From an uncultured Bacteroides sp. (lineage in GTDB: Bacteria; Bacteroidota; Bacteroidia; Bacteroidales; Bacteroidaceae): a stretch of 19,047 bases of DNA. Under the pieces are notes generated by a model. It was not told where the DNA came from, searched no databases, and was given only the letters and a program-made list of their open reading frames with translations. The stretch spans positions 1 through 19,047 of the forward strand of contig NZ_CALDPF010000058.1 of assembly GCF_937912035.1 (NCBI RefSeq). The letters run 5' to 3'. A program made the translations under genes and the position numbers. Below, one piece after another: positions 1 through 8,282 of the stretch; positions within the stretch are counted from its first letter, which is position 1; the number at the start of each line of letters is the position of its first letter.

Positions 1-29
1 CTATCGACTTTATATGCCATATTACTTTT

Positions 30-54
30 TAGGGACATTTACTGAATATCCCTA
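30..54 (-). terminator. Possible weak hairpin downstream of the susD-like gene
   Basis: Positions 30-35 (TAGGGA) pair with 49-54 (TCCCTA). After one C/A mismatch, three further A-T pairs enclose a 5-nt loop. It lies 12 bases beyond the stop codon of the minus-strand susD-like gene, where a terminator would be expected. The minus strand continues with A residues rather than a T run, so it does not fit the intrinsic-terminator pattern well. It may only protect the 3' end of the transcript. Confidence 0.25.
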
Positions 55-65
55 TAATAAGTAAT

Positions 66-1736
66 TTATTTAGCCCAAAACAATTTAGTGTAATATGTAT
101 CTTCGTTTTGAACATCCTTGTAATAAGGGTTGTAATCCATTTCTGTTGTTGGATATTTCCACCTGTTAGGAACATTTTGTATTGTTCCTGCTACTTCCGG
201 GAATACAAGTCCGGAAGGATATCCAGTACGTCTGAGGTCACTCCATGCTTCTCTGCTGGCGGTAATCGCAAAATGTAGCCACTTCTGTGTTATTATTGCA
301 TCCTGTTTGTTCTCGTATTTTGTGTCAGACCATTTTGACTCAGCAAAAGAGTTTATTTCTTCTTCTGTCGGTGCGTCATATTGTCTGGAATTCTCACCTG
401 TGCTTATTGAGTCGTAATAATAATAGAGGCTTATTGACTGGCTGACGGCTTTGATGAATTCATCTTTTGCCTTGTTTTCGTCTGCCGTTACACCATATCC
501 CATAAGATAAGCTTCTGCTTTCAAGAAATGGATTTCCGGAGATGTCATAATGAGCATATCGAATTTATCGTTTTCCCAAAAGAATCCTTTCTGTGTAATT
601 TGTGAGAAACCGGTATTGCCATAAGCGTCGGTAGCTTGCGAATTGTAATATTCAGTAGCTTCGTCTGCTACAGTGAGATCCGTACCTAAGTACCTACCTT
701 CATCTTTGGCTCCCGTATATTTATTTGTTATGCTGATTGGATTATAATACAGAAGAATTCTAGGATCGTCAGTTCCTTTTACATATACACCGGTATTAGG
801 ATTTTCCTTGTTGTCCATATTATAGTTGCCGTTGCTGAGCATTCTGTTTATTACCGCTCCTGAAGCCTGTCTGTTTGTTACCCAGTCGCCAAGTCCTTGC
901 CCTGCTGTAAAATTCAACTGTCCGGATTTCTGGTTTACGATGAAAATGTTATTACTCTGTTCATCTATCAATGGATATGTTTCAGGATTTTCCAGTATTT
1001 CTTTCACTGCTGCTTTACCTGTTTCTGCCAGTTCGCCCTGTGAGGATACTCTCACAGCCAGACGCAATCGGAGACTGTTGGTGTATCTTTCCCATTTGTC
1101 AATATCTCCATTGCTGATGAAATCCTGTGTAGTGAAATTTCTTGGGATAGTGACTGTGCGGAATTTGGGGGCTATCTCTTTCAGCTCATCCAATATCGTT
1201 TTGTATATATCTTCTGCTTTGTCGTATGGTGCATACGATTTTTCTACATCATTTGTAAGCGGGAGAGTACATGCCTTGCTGAACGGCATATCTCCGAAAA
1301 TATCAACCGTAGCGGAAAAATAGTCGTATAACTGTACTTTTGCAGCTAGCATGAATGCTTCATCCTGTAACTTCTGTGTTTCATTCTCGGCATTGTAGAG
1401 TTCTTCCATTTTCCTGTATTGTGTAAGTGCCGAATACAGATTATCCCACTGGCTGTCAATATATGGTATATAGCCCGGAGTGTACATGCTGCTTGAGTAA
1501 GTGTATCCGAATGTCTGGGCATACTTGCCTACAAACTGAGAGTCGAAGCCGAAATATCTGTTGTAAGTATGTGTGTCGTAATCCTTGGCTTTCTGGAATA
1601 CTCCTACCATGAGATTACTTATGCTTACTGTGGTAACTTTCGAAGGGTCCTGATATTTACTGTCAAAATCTTCCTCAGTGCATCCTGTTGAAGCTAAAGC
1701 CAGTGTAAGAGATGCGATATATAATATTTTTTTCAT
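66..1736 (-). CDS. SusD/RagB-family nutrient-binding outer-membrane lipoprotein (SusD-like 2 type)
   Basis: This 556-residue protein is the surface-exposed lid/substrate-binding partner of the SusC-type transporter encoded 18 bases upstream. It starts with a lipoprotein signal peptide whose lipobox ends in A-S-T-G-C, predicting lipidation at Cys19. Length and motifs fit the SusD-like 2 branch: a tyrosine- and asparagine-rich N-terminus, the segment LYDYFSATVDIFGDMPFSKA near residues 137-156, KWERYTNSLRLRLAVRVS near 215-232, and a C-terminal ITQKWLHFAITASREAWSDL block, which together belong to the helical TPR-like core. The start directly precedes the signal peptide. The ligand cannot be inferred: no polysaccharide-degrading genes are visible, and members of this branch occur with many glycan and peptide substrates. 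It is almost certainly co-transcribed with the susC-like gene. Family assignment is secure; substrate is unknown. Confidence 0.93.
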   Translation of the reverse strand: MKKILYIASLTLALASTGCTEEDFDSKYQDPSKVTTVSISNLMVGVFQKAKDYDTHTYNRYFGFDSQFVGKYAQTFGYTYSSSMYTPGYIPYIDSQWDNLYSALTQYRKMEELYNAENETQKLQDEAFMLAAKVQLYDYFSATVDIFGDMPFSKACTLPLTNDVEKSYAPYDKAEDIYKTILDELKEIAPKFRTVTIPRNFTTQDFISNGDIDKWERYTNSLRLRLAVRVSSQGELAETGKAAVKEILENPETYPLIDEQSNNIFIVNQKSGQLNFTAGQGLGDWVTNRQASGAVINRMLSNGNYNMDNKENPNTGVYVKGTDDPRILLYYNPISITNKYTGAKDEGRYLGTDLTVADEATEYYNSQATDAYGNTGFSQITQKGFFWENDKFDMLIMTSPEIHFLKAEAYLMGYGVTADENKAKDEFIKAVSQSISLYYYYDSISTGENSRQYDAPTEEEINSFAESKWSDTKYENKQDAIITQKWLHFAITASREAWSDLRRTGYPSGLVFPEVAGTIQNVPNRWKYPTTEMDYNPYYKDVQNEDTYYTKLFWAK

Positions 1737-1754
1737 GTCTGTAAATCTATAATG

Positions 1755-4700
1755 TTAAAAACTTGCTCTTATTGCAAAACCGAAACTGCGTGTAGCTGCA
1801 GTAGATGTTCCTACAATAGCCTGACTTGACCATGATGTACCTACTGATGATTCAGCATCGTAATTTTTTAAAGCTTTGTAGAAGTAGAACAGGTTTCTAC
1901 CGAATACTGAAACTGTAAGATTTGTCATACCTATTTTCTGAATAGCTTTTGAAGGTATACGATAACTGAGATTCAGTTCGCGAAGTTTTACATACGTATT
2001 GTCAAATACAGAATTTGCATACGTCAATTGTTCAGAACTAGTCCCCCAGTTATAAGTCATGTTGTAATAATATCCAGCTGGGATAATTCTGTTATTAGGT
2101 TCTCCTGTTGAAGCCACTACGCCAGGAAGAATTAATCCGTCGTGATAAATGTATTCTCCGTTAGGTCCGGCTGTAGTCGTCGGGTCAACCTGTACCGGTA
2201 CTCCACCACTATTATTGTTGTTTGGATAATAGTAAGAAAGTCCTCCATGTTCGGTGTCACGATATTTTAGTGATTCAGGTGTCAAACCAAGCCCCGTGGC
2301 ATACTGGTTCATTTCGTTTATTACGTCACCGCCTATTCTGAAATCGATGCTGAAATCAAGTGAGAAATTCTTGTATGAGAATGAGTTGTATAATCCTCCA
2401 ACTCCGTCCGGATTAATGTTTCCTACCTTTTTCAGCTCCGTCTGATTCAGATATAATCCGTTGTCAGATACCAGAAACTCGCCGTTCTCGTTTACTTGTG
2501 GCACTTGAGTATAAATATCACCCATAGGTTGTCCTGCTACAGCCTGTATTTTTGCACCGCTTCCACCCAGGTTTGATATTTCCAGATATGGAACACCGTC
2601 TGCAAGTTTTATTACTTTATTTCTATAAACTCCGTATGTAGCAGTAAGATCCCATCTGAAATCTTTTGTAAGTACAGGTGTGGCAGACAATGCAATGTCC
2701 CATCCGTTGTTTGCCACTTCACCTACATTCATTAGTACATATTTAGCTCCTGAACTTGATGGCTGTGGTGTAGATAGAATCTGATCTTTTACTATGTTGT
2801 TATAGTATGATATGTCTATGCCGAGACGGTTGTTTAAGAACTTGCTTTCAAATCCAATTTCGTATTCATATTTTTTCTCTGGTCTGATATTCTCATTACC
2901 TATAGATGTAGGAATGGTATTCCAGGTGAATCCGTTGTCAGAACCTTGTTCATAAACAATGTTTGCCGCGTATGTTTCCGGTGAGTTACCGACGATACCA
3001 TATGAAGCTCTCAGCTTACCATAGTTCCACCAGTGAGGCATCTTGAATGCTTCTGAGAAAAGAAAGCTGACATTAGCCGACGGGTAGAAGAAACTTTGGT
3101 TCTTAAGTGTTGACGAACGTTCCTGTCTGGCTGTAAGTTCCAGATAGAGATAATCGTCCCATCCCAGTCCGAGAGTTCCCATATATCCAGTTTTCAGTAA
3201 CTCCATGCGTTGCTGGCTACAAGTGGCCTGATAACGGCTGGCGTTAAGGTCAAACCAGTTCTCGGTAGAAAGTCCGCCGTTAGTGGAAACACTCAGGTTA
3301 TTCATTGTCTCATATCTACCTGTCCATCCGGCTGTTGCGGCAATATTGAAACGCTTGATATCATAGTTGAAGTTTAACATTACATCACCATATACAATAT
3401 CATATCTTCTGTTTATGTTTTGGAAACTTCCGCTAGGATCATACAGGGAATTAGGACGTTCTGTACTCTTTTCCAATGTCTGTTTTACGTCGGTTATATC
3501 TGTTGCAATCTGTGCTCTCAAGTTCAGCCAGTTGGTAATCTGGAATGTCGGTCTTACCATTCCCAAAATTCTGTTTTCTGTTTCCTTGCTGTTCTGATAA
3601 TACATATTCCACAGCATATCTCTAACTCCTGTAAGATAACTTGGGTCATAAGCCCAGGCTTCATCCGGTGTGAGAGTGGCATCACCGCCAACAAATGTAT
3701 TTTTATATCCCAGACTTGTAGCGTATGTACTTTTTAGATATGGTATATCTAGGAAGGTTGAAAATGCATTACTGAAACTGCCATATAGTCCAAGTGAAGT
3801 TTGTGGTCTGTTTTCTATATCCTGTATAATGTAGTTCAATGAATATTCCACAGTAAGAGGCTTGCCTATCTTATATGATCCGGTGAGCTTGAAGTTGTGC
3901 TTGTTGTATGAACCGGTCAAAGCATTTGGAATTTCATCAGTGAATGTATATGAAAATCTGTTGCTGGAATTTTCTGTACCTTGCGATATGGCAACTGAAT
4001 AATTTTGTGTCCAGCCTGTACGGAATAATTCGTTCCATGGATTATCAGTCTGTGGAAGATACGGTCTTACCTTGCCATCCCAATACAGTACTTCGCTTCC
4101 ATCGTATTTAGGACCGAATGACTGGGTGGTACTTCTCAAACTTTTATAAGTCTGGCCATTGTATGTCCTTTGATAGAACCCTCCGGTCTGCTTTTCATAA
4201 TCACTATAGTTGATGTTATATGTTCCCGGTCCGTATTCTGTCTGCACTTTTGGAAGGTATGCAGGAAGATTAGCCATGACTTGGGCTGTAAAGTCAACTG
4301 TTACTTTTCCGGCTTTTGCACGCTTGCTGGTTATGACTACTGCTCCGTTGGCTGCTTCCGAACCGTATAAAGCTGTGGCTGATGCACCTTTCAGAATGGT
4401 GATACTTTCTATATCTTCCGGATTTATATCTACAAGTCCGTTTGAGCGGATACGTCCGTCGTTTCCAAATTCTGCAAAGTCAGTACTTTTACCTGTACCG
4501 CCATTTCTGATAGGAACACCGTCCATGATAATTATAGGCTGGTTGTTTCCTGTTATAGAGGTAAGTCCTCTGACGTTTATTGATACTGCTCCGGAAGAAC
4601 CTCCCTGTGTCTGGTTTATTCTTACACCTGGAGCCTTTCCGTACATTGCAGAGGCAAAATTTGTTGCTCCTGCTTTTATCAGGTCTTCAGAGGATATGGT

Positions 4701-5093
4701 ACTTACTGCATATCCCAGCTTTCTGGTATCCTTCTGAATACCCATTGCTGTGACAACTACCTCTTTAAGTTCCTGTGTGTTTTCCATTAGTCTGACTCTC
4801 ATTTCGCCTTTTCTTTTTCTTTTGGCGAGACTAATTTCTTTTGGAGTAAAACCTATGTACGAGAATGATAATACAGCATCAGCTGGAGCATTCAAAGTGA
4901 ATTTGCCATCTACATCGGTTATTACACCATAATTTGTATCTTTAATCATAACACTGGCCCCAATAAGAGGTTCGCCTGTATTGTCAAGTACATATCCTGT
5001 TATGGATTTTGTATCTTGAGCTGATGCACATATTGGTATCATCAATACCAACAAGCATCCAATTAAAACATAAAAGTTTAATCTCGTTTTCAT
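1755..5093 (-). CDS. SusC/RagA-family TonB-linked outer-membrane transporter
   Basis: A 1112-residue TonB-dependent outer-membrane transporter that works with the SusD-like lipoprotein encoded downstream. The reading frame extends to 5138, but the start at 5093 is preferred because it gives a clean signal peptide (MKTRLNFYVLIGCLLVLMIP, cleavage after Ala-Ser-Ala at about residue 25). After it come a carboxypeptidase-regulatory-like domain (about 28-105, with GYVLDNTGEPLIGASV and the DVDGKFTL turn), a TonB-box-like EVVVTAMG, a plug domain (about 115-250, with SINVRGLTSITGNNQPIIIMD) and a long beta-barrel ending in phenylalanine, as outer-membrane barrels do. There is no N-terminal STN signalling domain, so it is probably not a sigma/anti-sigma transducer. 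It is 159 bp downstream of the LytTR regulator gene on the same strand, so read-through or common control is possible. Substrate unknown. Confidence 0.94.
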   Translation of the reverse strand: MKTRLNFYVLIGCLLVLMIPICASAQDTKSITGYVLDNTGEPLIGASVMIKDTNYGVITDVDGKFTLNAPADAVLSFSYIGFTPKEISLAKRKRKGEMRVRLMENTQELKEVVVTAMGIQKDTRKLGYAVSTISSEDLIKAGATNFASAMYGKAPGVRINQTQGGSSGAVSINVRGLTSITGNNQPIIIMDGVPIRNGGTGKSTDFAEFGNDGRIRSNGLVDINPEDIESITILKGASATALYGSEAANGAVVITSKRAKAGKVTVDFTAQVMANLPAYLPKVQTEYGPGTYNINYSDYEKQTGGFYQRTYNGQTYKSLRSTTQSFGPKYDGSEVLYWDGKVRPYLPQTDNPWNELFRTGWTQNYSVAISQGTENSSNRFSYTFTDEIPNALTGSYNKHNFKLTGSYKIGKPLTVEYSLNYIIQDIENRPQTSLGLYGSFSNAFSTFLDIPYLKSTYATSLGYKNTFVGGDATLTPDEAWAYDPSYLTGVRDMLWNMYYQNSKETENRILGMVRPTFQITNWLNLRAQIATDITDVKQTLEKSTERPNSLYDPSGSFQNINRRYDIVYGDVMLNFNYDIKRFNIAATAGWTGRYETMNNLSVSTNGGLSTENWFDLNASRYQATCSQQRMELLKTGYMGTLGLGWDDYLYLELTARQERSSTLKNQSFFYPSANVSFLFSEAFKMPHWWNYGKLRASYGIVGNSPETYAANIVYEQGSDNGFTWNTIPTSIGNENIRPEKKYEYEIGFESKFLNNRLGIDISYYNNIVKDQILSTPQPSSSGAKYVLMNVGEVANNGWDIALSATPVLTKDFRWDLTATYGVYRNKVIKLADGVPYLEISNLGGSGAKIQAVAGQPMGDIYTQVPQVNENGEFLVSDNGLYLNQTELKKVGNINPDGVGGLYNSFSYKNFSLDFSIDFRIGGDVINEMNQYATGLGLTPESLKYRDTEHGGLSYYYPNNNNSGGVPVQVDPTTTAGPNGEYIYHDGLILPGVVASTGEPNNRIIPAGYYYNMTYNWGTSSEQLTYANSVFDNTYVKLRELNLSYRIPSKAIQKIGMTNLTVSVFGRNLFYFYKALKNYDAESSVGTSWSSQAIVGTSTAATRSFGFAIRASF

Positions 5094-5101
5094 TTGCGTA
5101 A

Positions 5102-5119
5102 CAATATTTTTCAATATTG
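5102..5119 (-). promoter_or_regulatory. Hairpin just upstream of the susC start
   Basis: CAATATT (5102-5108) and AATATTG (5113-5119) form a perfect 7-bp inverted repeat with a 4-nt loop, ending 8 bases before the chosen susC start codon on the minus strand. In the mRNA this A/U-rich stem would sit in the ribosome-loading region. No clear TAnnTTTG promoter was found in the 5094-5252 gap, so transcription of the susCD pair may need an activator or read-through from the regulator gene. A regulatory role is inference only. Confidence 0.3.
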
Positions 5120-5237
5120 GCATGCAAATAATGTGCATATATATTTATCTTATAGATGTAATGTGTAAAGTCTTGTAAATTTGAGTCTTGCTAATGAGTA
5201 ATTTTGTGAAGAATTAAAAAAGATTGTGGAATAGTGT

Positions 5238-5260
5238 GGAAATAATCTACATTTATTTCC
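5238..5260 (-). terminator. Weak hairpin overlapping the stop codon of the regulator gene
   Basis: GGAAATAA (5238-5245) and TTATTTCC (5253-5260) are a perfect 8-bp inverted repeat with a 7-base loop. The right arm contains the stop codon of the minus-strand response regulator. The minus strand carries a run of six T only about 15-20 bases further on, so termination would be inefficient at best. It could attenuate transcription between the two-component genes and the susCD pair. Confidence 0.25.
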
Positions 5261-5948
5261 CCAATGTATCCATTACAGATGCTACATATTGGCTTCCAAT
5301 CGGTAATTCCCCAACATTGCCTTCAATTTCAACTTTTGAGCGTGAAAAGGAGACTACGGATGATATTGGAATAACATACGAACGATGAATACGGAGAAAG
5401 TCATGTACAGGGAGGAGATCTGTTATTGCTTTCAGATTTGTACGTGTGAGAACATGTCCGCCTGATTTACGGAATATTTTTACGTAGTTTCCTAACGCCT
5501 CAATATACAGGATGTCCGACAGGGGTATACTTACGTTATTATATTCCTGTTTGACTATCAGATATTCGGGATTATGATGTCGTTTTGATTCTATACGTCG
5601 AATAGCTTTTTCAACAGCCACCTCGAAACGTTCGTAAGAAAAAGGTTTGTGCAGAAAATCTACTGCATCAAGATTGAAACCTTCCAATGCATACTGGGCA
5701 TATGCGGTGGTGAATATAAAACAACATTTTTCCGGTAGAGTGTCAGCTATTTCCAATCCGTTTATACTGTTCATATGGATGTCAAGGAATACCAGATCCG
5801 GTTCCTTTCTTCGTATCTCTTCAAGTCCTATTGTAGGCTCGCTGAATGTTGTAAGTTCAATACCTCCCTTCCTACGGCAAAACTGTTCAATTATCAGTAG
5901 TGCCATAGGTTCATCATCTATTGCAATACATCTTAAATTTCTGACCAT
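5253..5948 (-). CDS. LytTR-family response regulator (AgrA/LytR/AlgR type)
   Basis: A 231-residue cytoplasmic transcription regulator. Residues 1-120 form a receiver domain with the acidic pair D11/D12 (AIDDEP), the phospho-acceptor D56 (DLVFLDIHM), the conserved Thr at 80/81 (FTTAYAQYALEGF) and Lys101 (LHKPF). Residues from about 128 to the end form a LytTR DNA-binding domain with the typical ILYIEALGNYVKI and FLRIHRSYVI segments. This beta-fold domain binds short direct repeats about 21-22 bp apart, not helix-turn-helix palindromes. It lies 28 bp downstream of the sensor-kinase gene and is surely co-transcribed with it. A matching direct repeat lies at 7051-7085, upstream of the efflux operon, making that operon the likeliest target. 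The susCD pair downstream is a second candidate. Confidence 0.95.
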   Translation of the reverse strand: MVRNLRCIAIDDEPMALLIIEQFCRRKGGIELTTFSEPTIGLEEIRRKEPDLVFLDIHMNSINGLEIADTLPEKCCFIFTTAYAQYALEGFNLDAVDFLHKPFSYERFEVAVEKAIRRIESKRHHNPEYLIVKQEYNNVSIPLSDILYIEALGNYVKIFRKSGGHVLTRTNLKAITDLLPVHDFLRIHRSYVIPISSVVSFSRSKVEIEGNVGELPIGSQYVASVMDTLGK

Positions 5949-5976
5949 GACTATATGGAAGTTTAAATTCTGATAA

Positions 5977-6987
5977 CTAATTATTAATATCGATTTCCAG
6001 TTTCACGCGGTAAATCCCGTAATTCTCTCCATTTTCCAGCTTATACCTTTCCGGATAAAGTAAGTCCAGGCGTTTTCTACAGTTCGAAATTCCTATTCCC
6101 GGCTGCTTGTTTTCCGGTTTCTTCATTACGGCATTTTCTGTTTCAAGAATAAGTTTCTCTTTGTTTATGTCTATTTTAATATCTATTTTACAGTCTGTAT
6201 CTGACGAAGTTCCGTATTTGAATGCATTTTCTACAAATGTGATGAGTATCATTGGTGGAATAAGGATTTTTCCTGATGAAGCATTTATTGATAAAAAAAC
6301 ATTTGTATGGTGATTCAGACGCAATTTCTGTAAGTCAACATATTGGCGTATATAGTTCAGTTCATCTTCTGCAGGTATGAGTTCTGATTCGTTTTGTGAA
6401 TACATATATCTTAATATACCGGAGAATTTAACAAAAGCAGATTCGGTTTTTTCTGAACCGGACAAAACAAGAGCATAAAGTGTATTTAAAGTATTGAAAA
6501 GAAAATGCGGATTTATCTGTGCCTTGTAAAGTGATAATTCAGCCTTGTTCTTTTCAGCTTCTATTTCCTGCTTGGATATAATTTGTCTGAACAACTCAAA
6601 GGTCAGTTCTATAGCCAGTGAGAATCCGGTTACAATAAGAAAAAAGAACCATATGGTCTGTTTCCTTATATTCATTTTCGCCGTCATCTGCCTTATGTCG
6701 TCTGTGATATGTTCTGCAGGTATCGGAAAATATGTAAGAAGTTCAGTTACCGAGGTAAGGATAATCAATAGGACGAATATCCTGATATATTTTTTCTGCA
6801 TGAAGAGCTTGGGAATACACGACAGACGATATACAAAATATAATATATATACATATGCCACTAATGTTATAAGAAAAGCGGTGTTATTGGCCATCCAGCG
6901 GTCAACTGGTAATAACATTATGGCAAGGGGTATAATGACAAGACAAAACAGCAGGTCTATATACAATGTGATACGGTTCCTTTTCAT
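5977..6987 (-). CDS. LytS/YehU-like sensor histidine kinase
   Basis: A 336-residue inner-membrane histidine kinase, the cognate partner of the LytTR regulator encoded next. Four hydrophobic segments (about residues 8-28, 37-55, 69-87 and 111-132) form the membrane sensor part, with a short loop around 88-110 but no large periplasmic or PAS domain. A brief coiled-coil linker leads to the His_kinase domain with phospho-acceptor H161 in QINPHFLFNTLNTL. The ATPase part follows, with the N-box at PPMILITFVENAFKYG (Asn254) and the G-box GIGISNCRKRLDLLYPERY (297-315). This is the architecture of the LytS/NatK/YehU class, which normally pairs with LytTR regulators. The signal is unknown; sensing of membrane state or a hydrophobic compound would suit the divergent efflux operon but is inference. 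Confidence 0.94.
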   Translation of the reverse strand: MKRNRITLYIDLLFCLVIIPLAIMLLPVDRWMANNTAFLITLVAYVYILYFVYRLSCIPKLFMQKKYIRIFVLLIILTSVTELLTYFPIPAEHITDDIRQMTAKMNIRKQTIWFFFLIVTGFSLAIELTFELFRQIISKQEIEAEKNKAELSLYKAQINPHFLFNTLNTLYALVLSGSEKTESAFVKFSGILRYMYSQNESELIPAEDELNYIRQYVDLQKLRLNHHTNVFLSINASSGKILIPPMILITFVENAFKYGTSSDTDCKIDIKIDINKEKLILETENAVMKKPENKQPGIGISNCRKRLDLLYPERYKLENGENYGIYRVKLEIDINN

Positions 6988-7006
6988 TGCTTAATATTTT
7001 ATATTG

Positions 7007-7014
7007 CAAAGATA
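7007..7014 (-). promoter_or_regulatory. Bacteroidetes -7 element for the kinase/regulator operon
   Basis: On the minus strand 7014 to 7007 reads TATCTTTG, an exact match to the Bacteroidetes primary-sigma -7 consensus TAnnTTTG. It lies 19 bases before the kinase start codon, implying a very short leader. No good TTTG appears at the expected -33 distance, so the promoter may be weak or activator-assisted. The direct repeat at 7051-7085 lies upstream of it as well. Confidence 0.55.
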
Positions 7015-7050
7015 CTATATTTATATAAAGCATTCCAGCTTTTGAATTTG

Positions 7051-7085
7051 TGTTCATCACCACAAATACATTGTTCGTCACCACA
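7051..7085 (+). promoter_or_regulatory. 14-bp direct repeat at 21-bp spacing: probable LytTR operator
   Basis: TGTTCATCACCACA (7051-7064) and TGTTCGTCACCACA (7072-7085) differ at one base and start exactly 21 bp apart, two helical turns. LytTR-domain regulators bind paired direct repeats of about 9 bp separated by about 12 bp, which is this geometry. The pair lies in the divergent gap between a LytTR two-component operon and the RND efflux operon, ending a few bases upstream of where the -33 element of the efflux promoter should be. That is a standard activator position. Confidence 0.6.
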
Positions 7086-7111
7086 CCTTATATATTATTG
7101 TCTATTCTGTG

Positions 7112-7119
7112 TAAGTTTG
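7112..7119 (+). promoter_or_regulatory. Bacteroidetes -7 element for the RND efflux operon
   Basis: TAAGTTTG matches the -7 consensus TAnnTTTG and lies 42 bases before the adaptor start codon, predicting a leader of roughly 36 bases. At the expected -33 position (about 7089-7092) there is no TTTG, only TTAT-like sequence. A good -7 with a poor -33, next to the direct repeat at 7051-7085, suggests an activator-dependent promoter. Confidence 0.5.
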
Positions 7120-7161
7120 TATTTAACATTATCGCTTATTATTAATATAAAAAATAACAAT

Positions 7162-8271
7162 ATGAAAAATTACATCTATCTTATGTTATGCATCTTGCCA
7201 TTGCTAAGTTCTTGTAAAGGGGAAAAACAGGAAATGCCCGGTGAGAAATACAGAATATTTACTGTTTCAAAAACCAATCAGACATTGTTGTCTGAATATC
7301 CTGCAACGCTACGCGGGCGCCAGTCTGTAGAAATACGTCCTCAGGTGAGTGGAACAATTACAAGAATATGTATTAATGAAGGAGATATAGTAAAGCAGGG
7401 ACAGGTATTGTTCGTTATAGACCAGGTTCCATATAAAGCTGCTCTTGAAACAGCACTGGCGAATGTGAAAAGCGCTGAGGCTAAACTTCAGACTGCAAAG
7501 CTTACGGCAGACAGCAAAGAAGAACTTTATAAGGAAAATGTAGTATCCGATTTCGACAGGCAGACAGCACGCAACCAGTTGCTTGAGGCCGAAGCAGCTT
7601 TGGCTCAGGCAAAAGCCGAAGAAACCAATGCGCGAAATAATCTTTCATATACCGAAGTCAAAAGTCCGGTTGACGGTGTGGCCAGCATGATACCATATAG
7701 GGTAGGGGCATTGGTTAACAGCAATATAGAAGACCCACTTGTAACGGTATCTGATGATGACGAGATATTTGCATATTTTTCCATGGCGGAAAATCAGATG
7801 CTTGATATGATTATGCAATACGGTTCGCTGGAAGAGGCATGTAAAAAGATGCCGCCTGTACGTCTGGTGATGAGCAACGGTAAGGATTATGACACAGCGG
7901 GACAAATAGATGCTATAAGCGGAACTGTTGATCAGGGAACTGGTGCTGTTACATTGCGTGCCGTATTCCCTAACGAAGGACACTTGTTGCGTAACGGTGG
8001 AAGCGGAACAATAGCTGTTCCAACTGAATATAAGGATTGTATCGTAATTCCTCAGAGTGCCACTTATGAATTGCAGAATAAAGTGTTCACATGGAAGGTC
8101 GTTGACGGAAAGACAAAATCTACTCCAATAGATGTATATAAATATAATGACGGTAAAACATATATTGTATTATCAGGTCTGACACCTGGTGATATAATAA
8201 TAGCCGAAGGAGCAGGGCTTATGCGTGAAGGAACAGCCGTCAATACAGATACTACAACAACCACAAAATAA
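7162..8271 (+). CDS. RND efflux periplasmic adaptor (membrane-fusion) lipoprotein, AcrA/MexA-like
   Basis: A 369-residue adaptor that bridges the inner-membrane RND pump and the outer-membrane channel encoded next. The frame is open back to 7042, but the ATG at 7162 is chosen because it begins a lipoprotein signal peptide (MKNYIYLMLCILPLLSSC, lipidation at Cys18); the upstream part would overlap the promoter. Order of parts: a beta-barrel/lipoyl half-motif (SVEIRPQVSGTITRICINEG, about 54-73, then GDIVKQGQVLFVID), an alpha-helical hairpin of about 90-160 rich in Ala, Glu and Lys (YKAALETALANVKSAEAKL), the second lipoyl half (VKSPVDGVASMIPYRVG), then barrel and membrane-proximal domains, with a Thr-rich tail. 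It is first gene of a three-gene operon, 11 bases before the pump gene. Confidence 0.95.
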   Translation: MKNYIYLMLCILPLLSSCKGEKQEMPGEKYRIFTVSKTNQTLLSEYPATLRGRQSVEIRPQVSGTITRICINEGDIVKQGQVLFVIDQVPYKAALETALANVKSAEAKLQTAKLTADSKEELYKENVVSDFDRQTARNQLLEAEAALAQAKAEETNARNNLSYTEVKSPVDGVASMIPYRVGALVNSNIEDPLVTVSDDDEIFAYFSMAENQMLDMIMQYGSLEEACKKMPPVRLVMSNGKDYDTAGQIDAISGTVDQGTGAVTLRAVFPNEGHLLRNGGSGTIAVPTEYKDCIVIPQSATYELQNKVFTWKVVDGKTKSTPIDVYKYNDGKTYIVLSGLTPGDIIIAEGAGLMREGTAVNTDTTTTTK

Positions 8272-8282
8272 CAGGCAGGAGT

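Noticed and set aside
4210..4737. 175-codon plus-strand open frame opposite the SusC-like gene
   Set aside because: Low-complexity Pro/Ser/Phe composition and fully antisense to a well-supported gene; no upstream promoter.
5094..5138. 15-codon N-terminal extension of the SusC-like protein
   Set aside because: The signal peptide begins at the ATG ending at 5093; the extension would put a hairpin sequence and non-signal residues in front of it.
5169..5190. Direct repeat AGTCTTG at 5169-5175 and 5184-5190
   Set aside because: Only 7 bases at 15-bp spacing in A/T-rich DNA; not helically phased and easily due to chance.
6545..6994. 149-codon plus-strand open frame opposite the sensor kinase
   Set aside because: Hydrophobic patches mirror the kinase membrane helices read on the other strand; antisense shadow.
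7042..7161. N-terminal extension of the efflux adaptor frame
   Set aside because: Would overlap the promoter and operator region and bury the lipoprotein signal peptide; ATG at 7162 gives a correct lipobox.
8278..8282. AGGAG before the RND pump gene as a Shine-Dalgarno site
   Set aside because: Only about one base separates it from the ATG at 8283, too close to function as a normal site.
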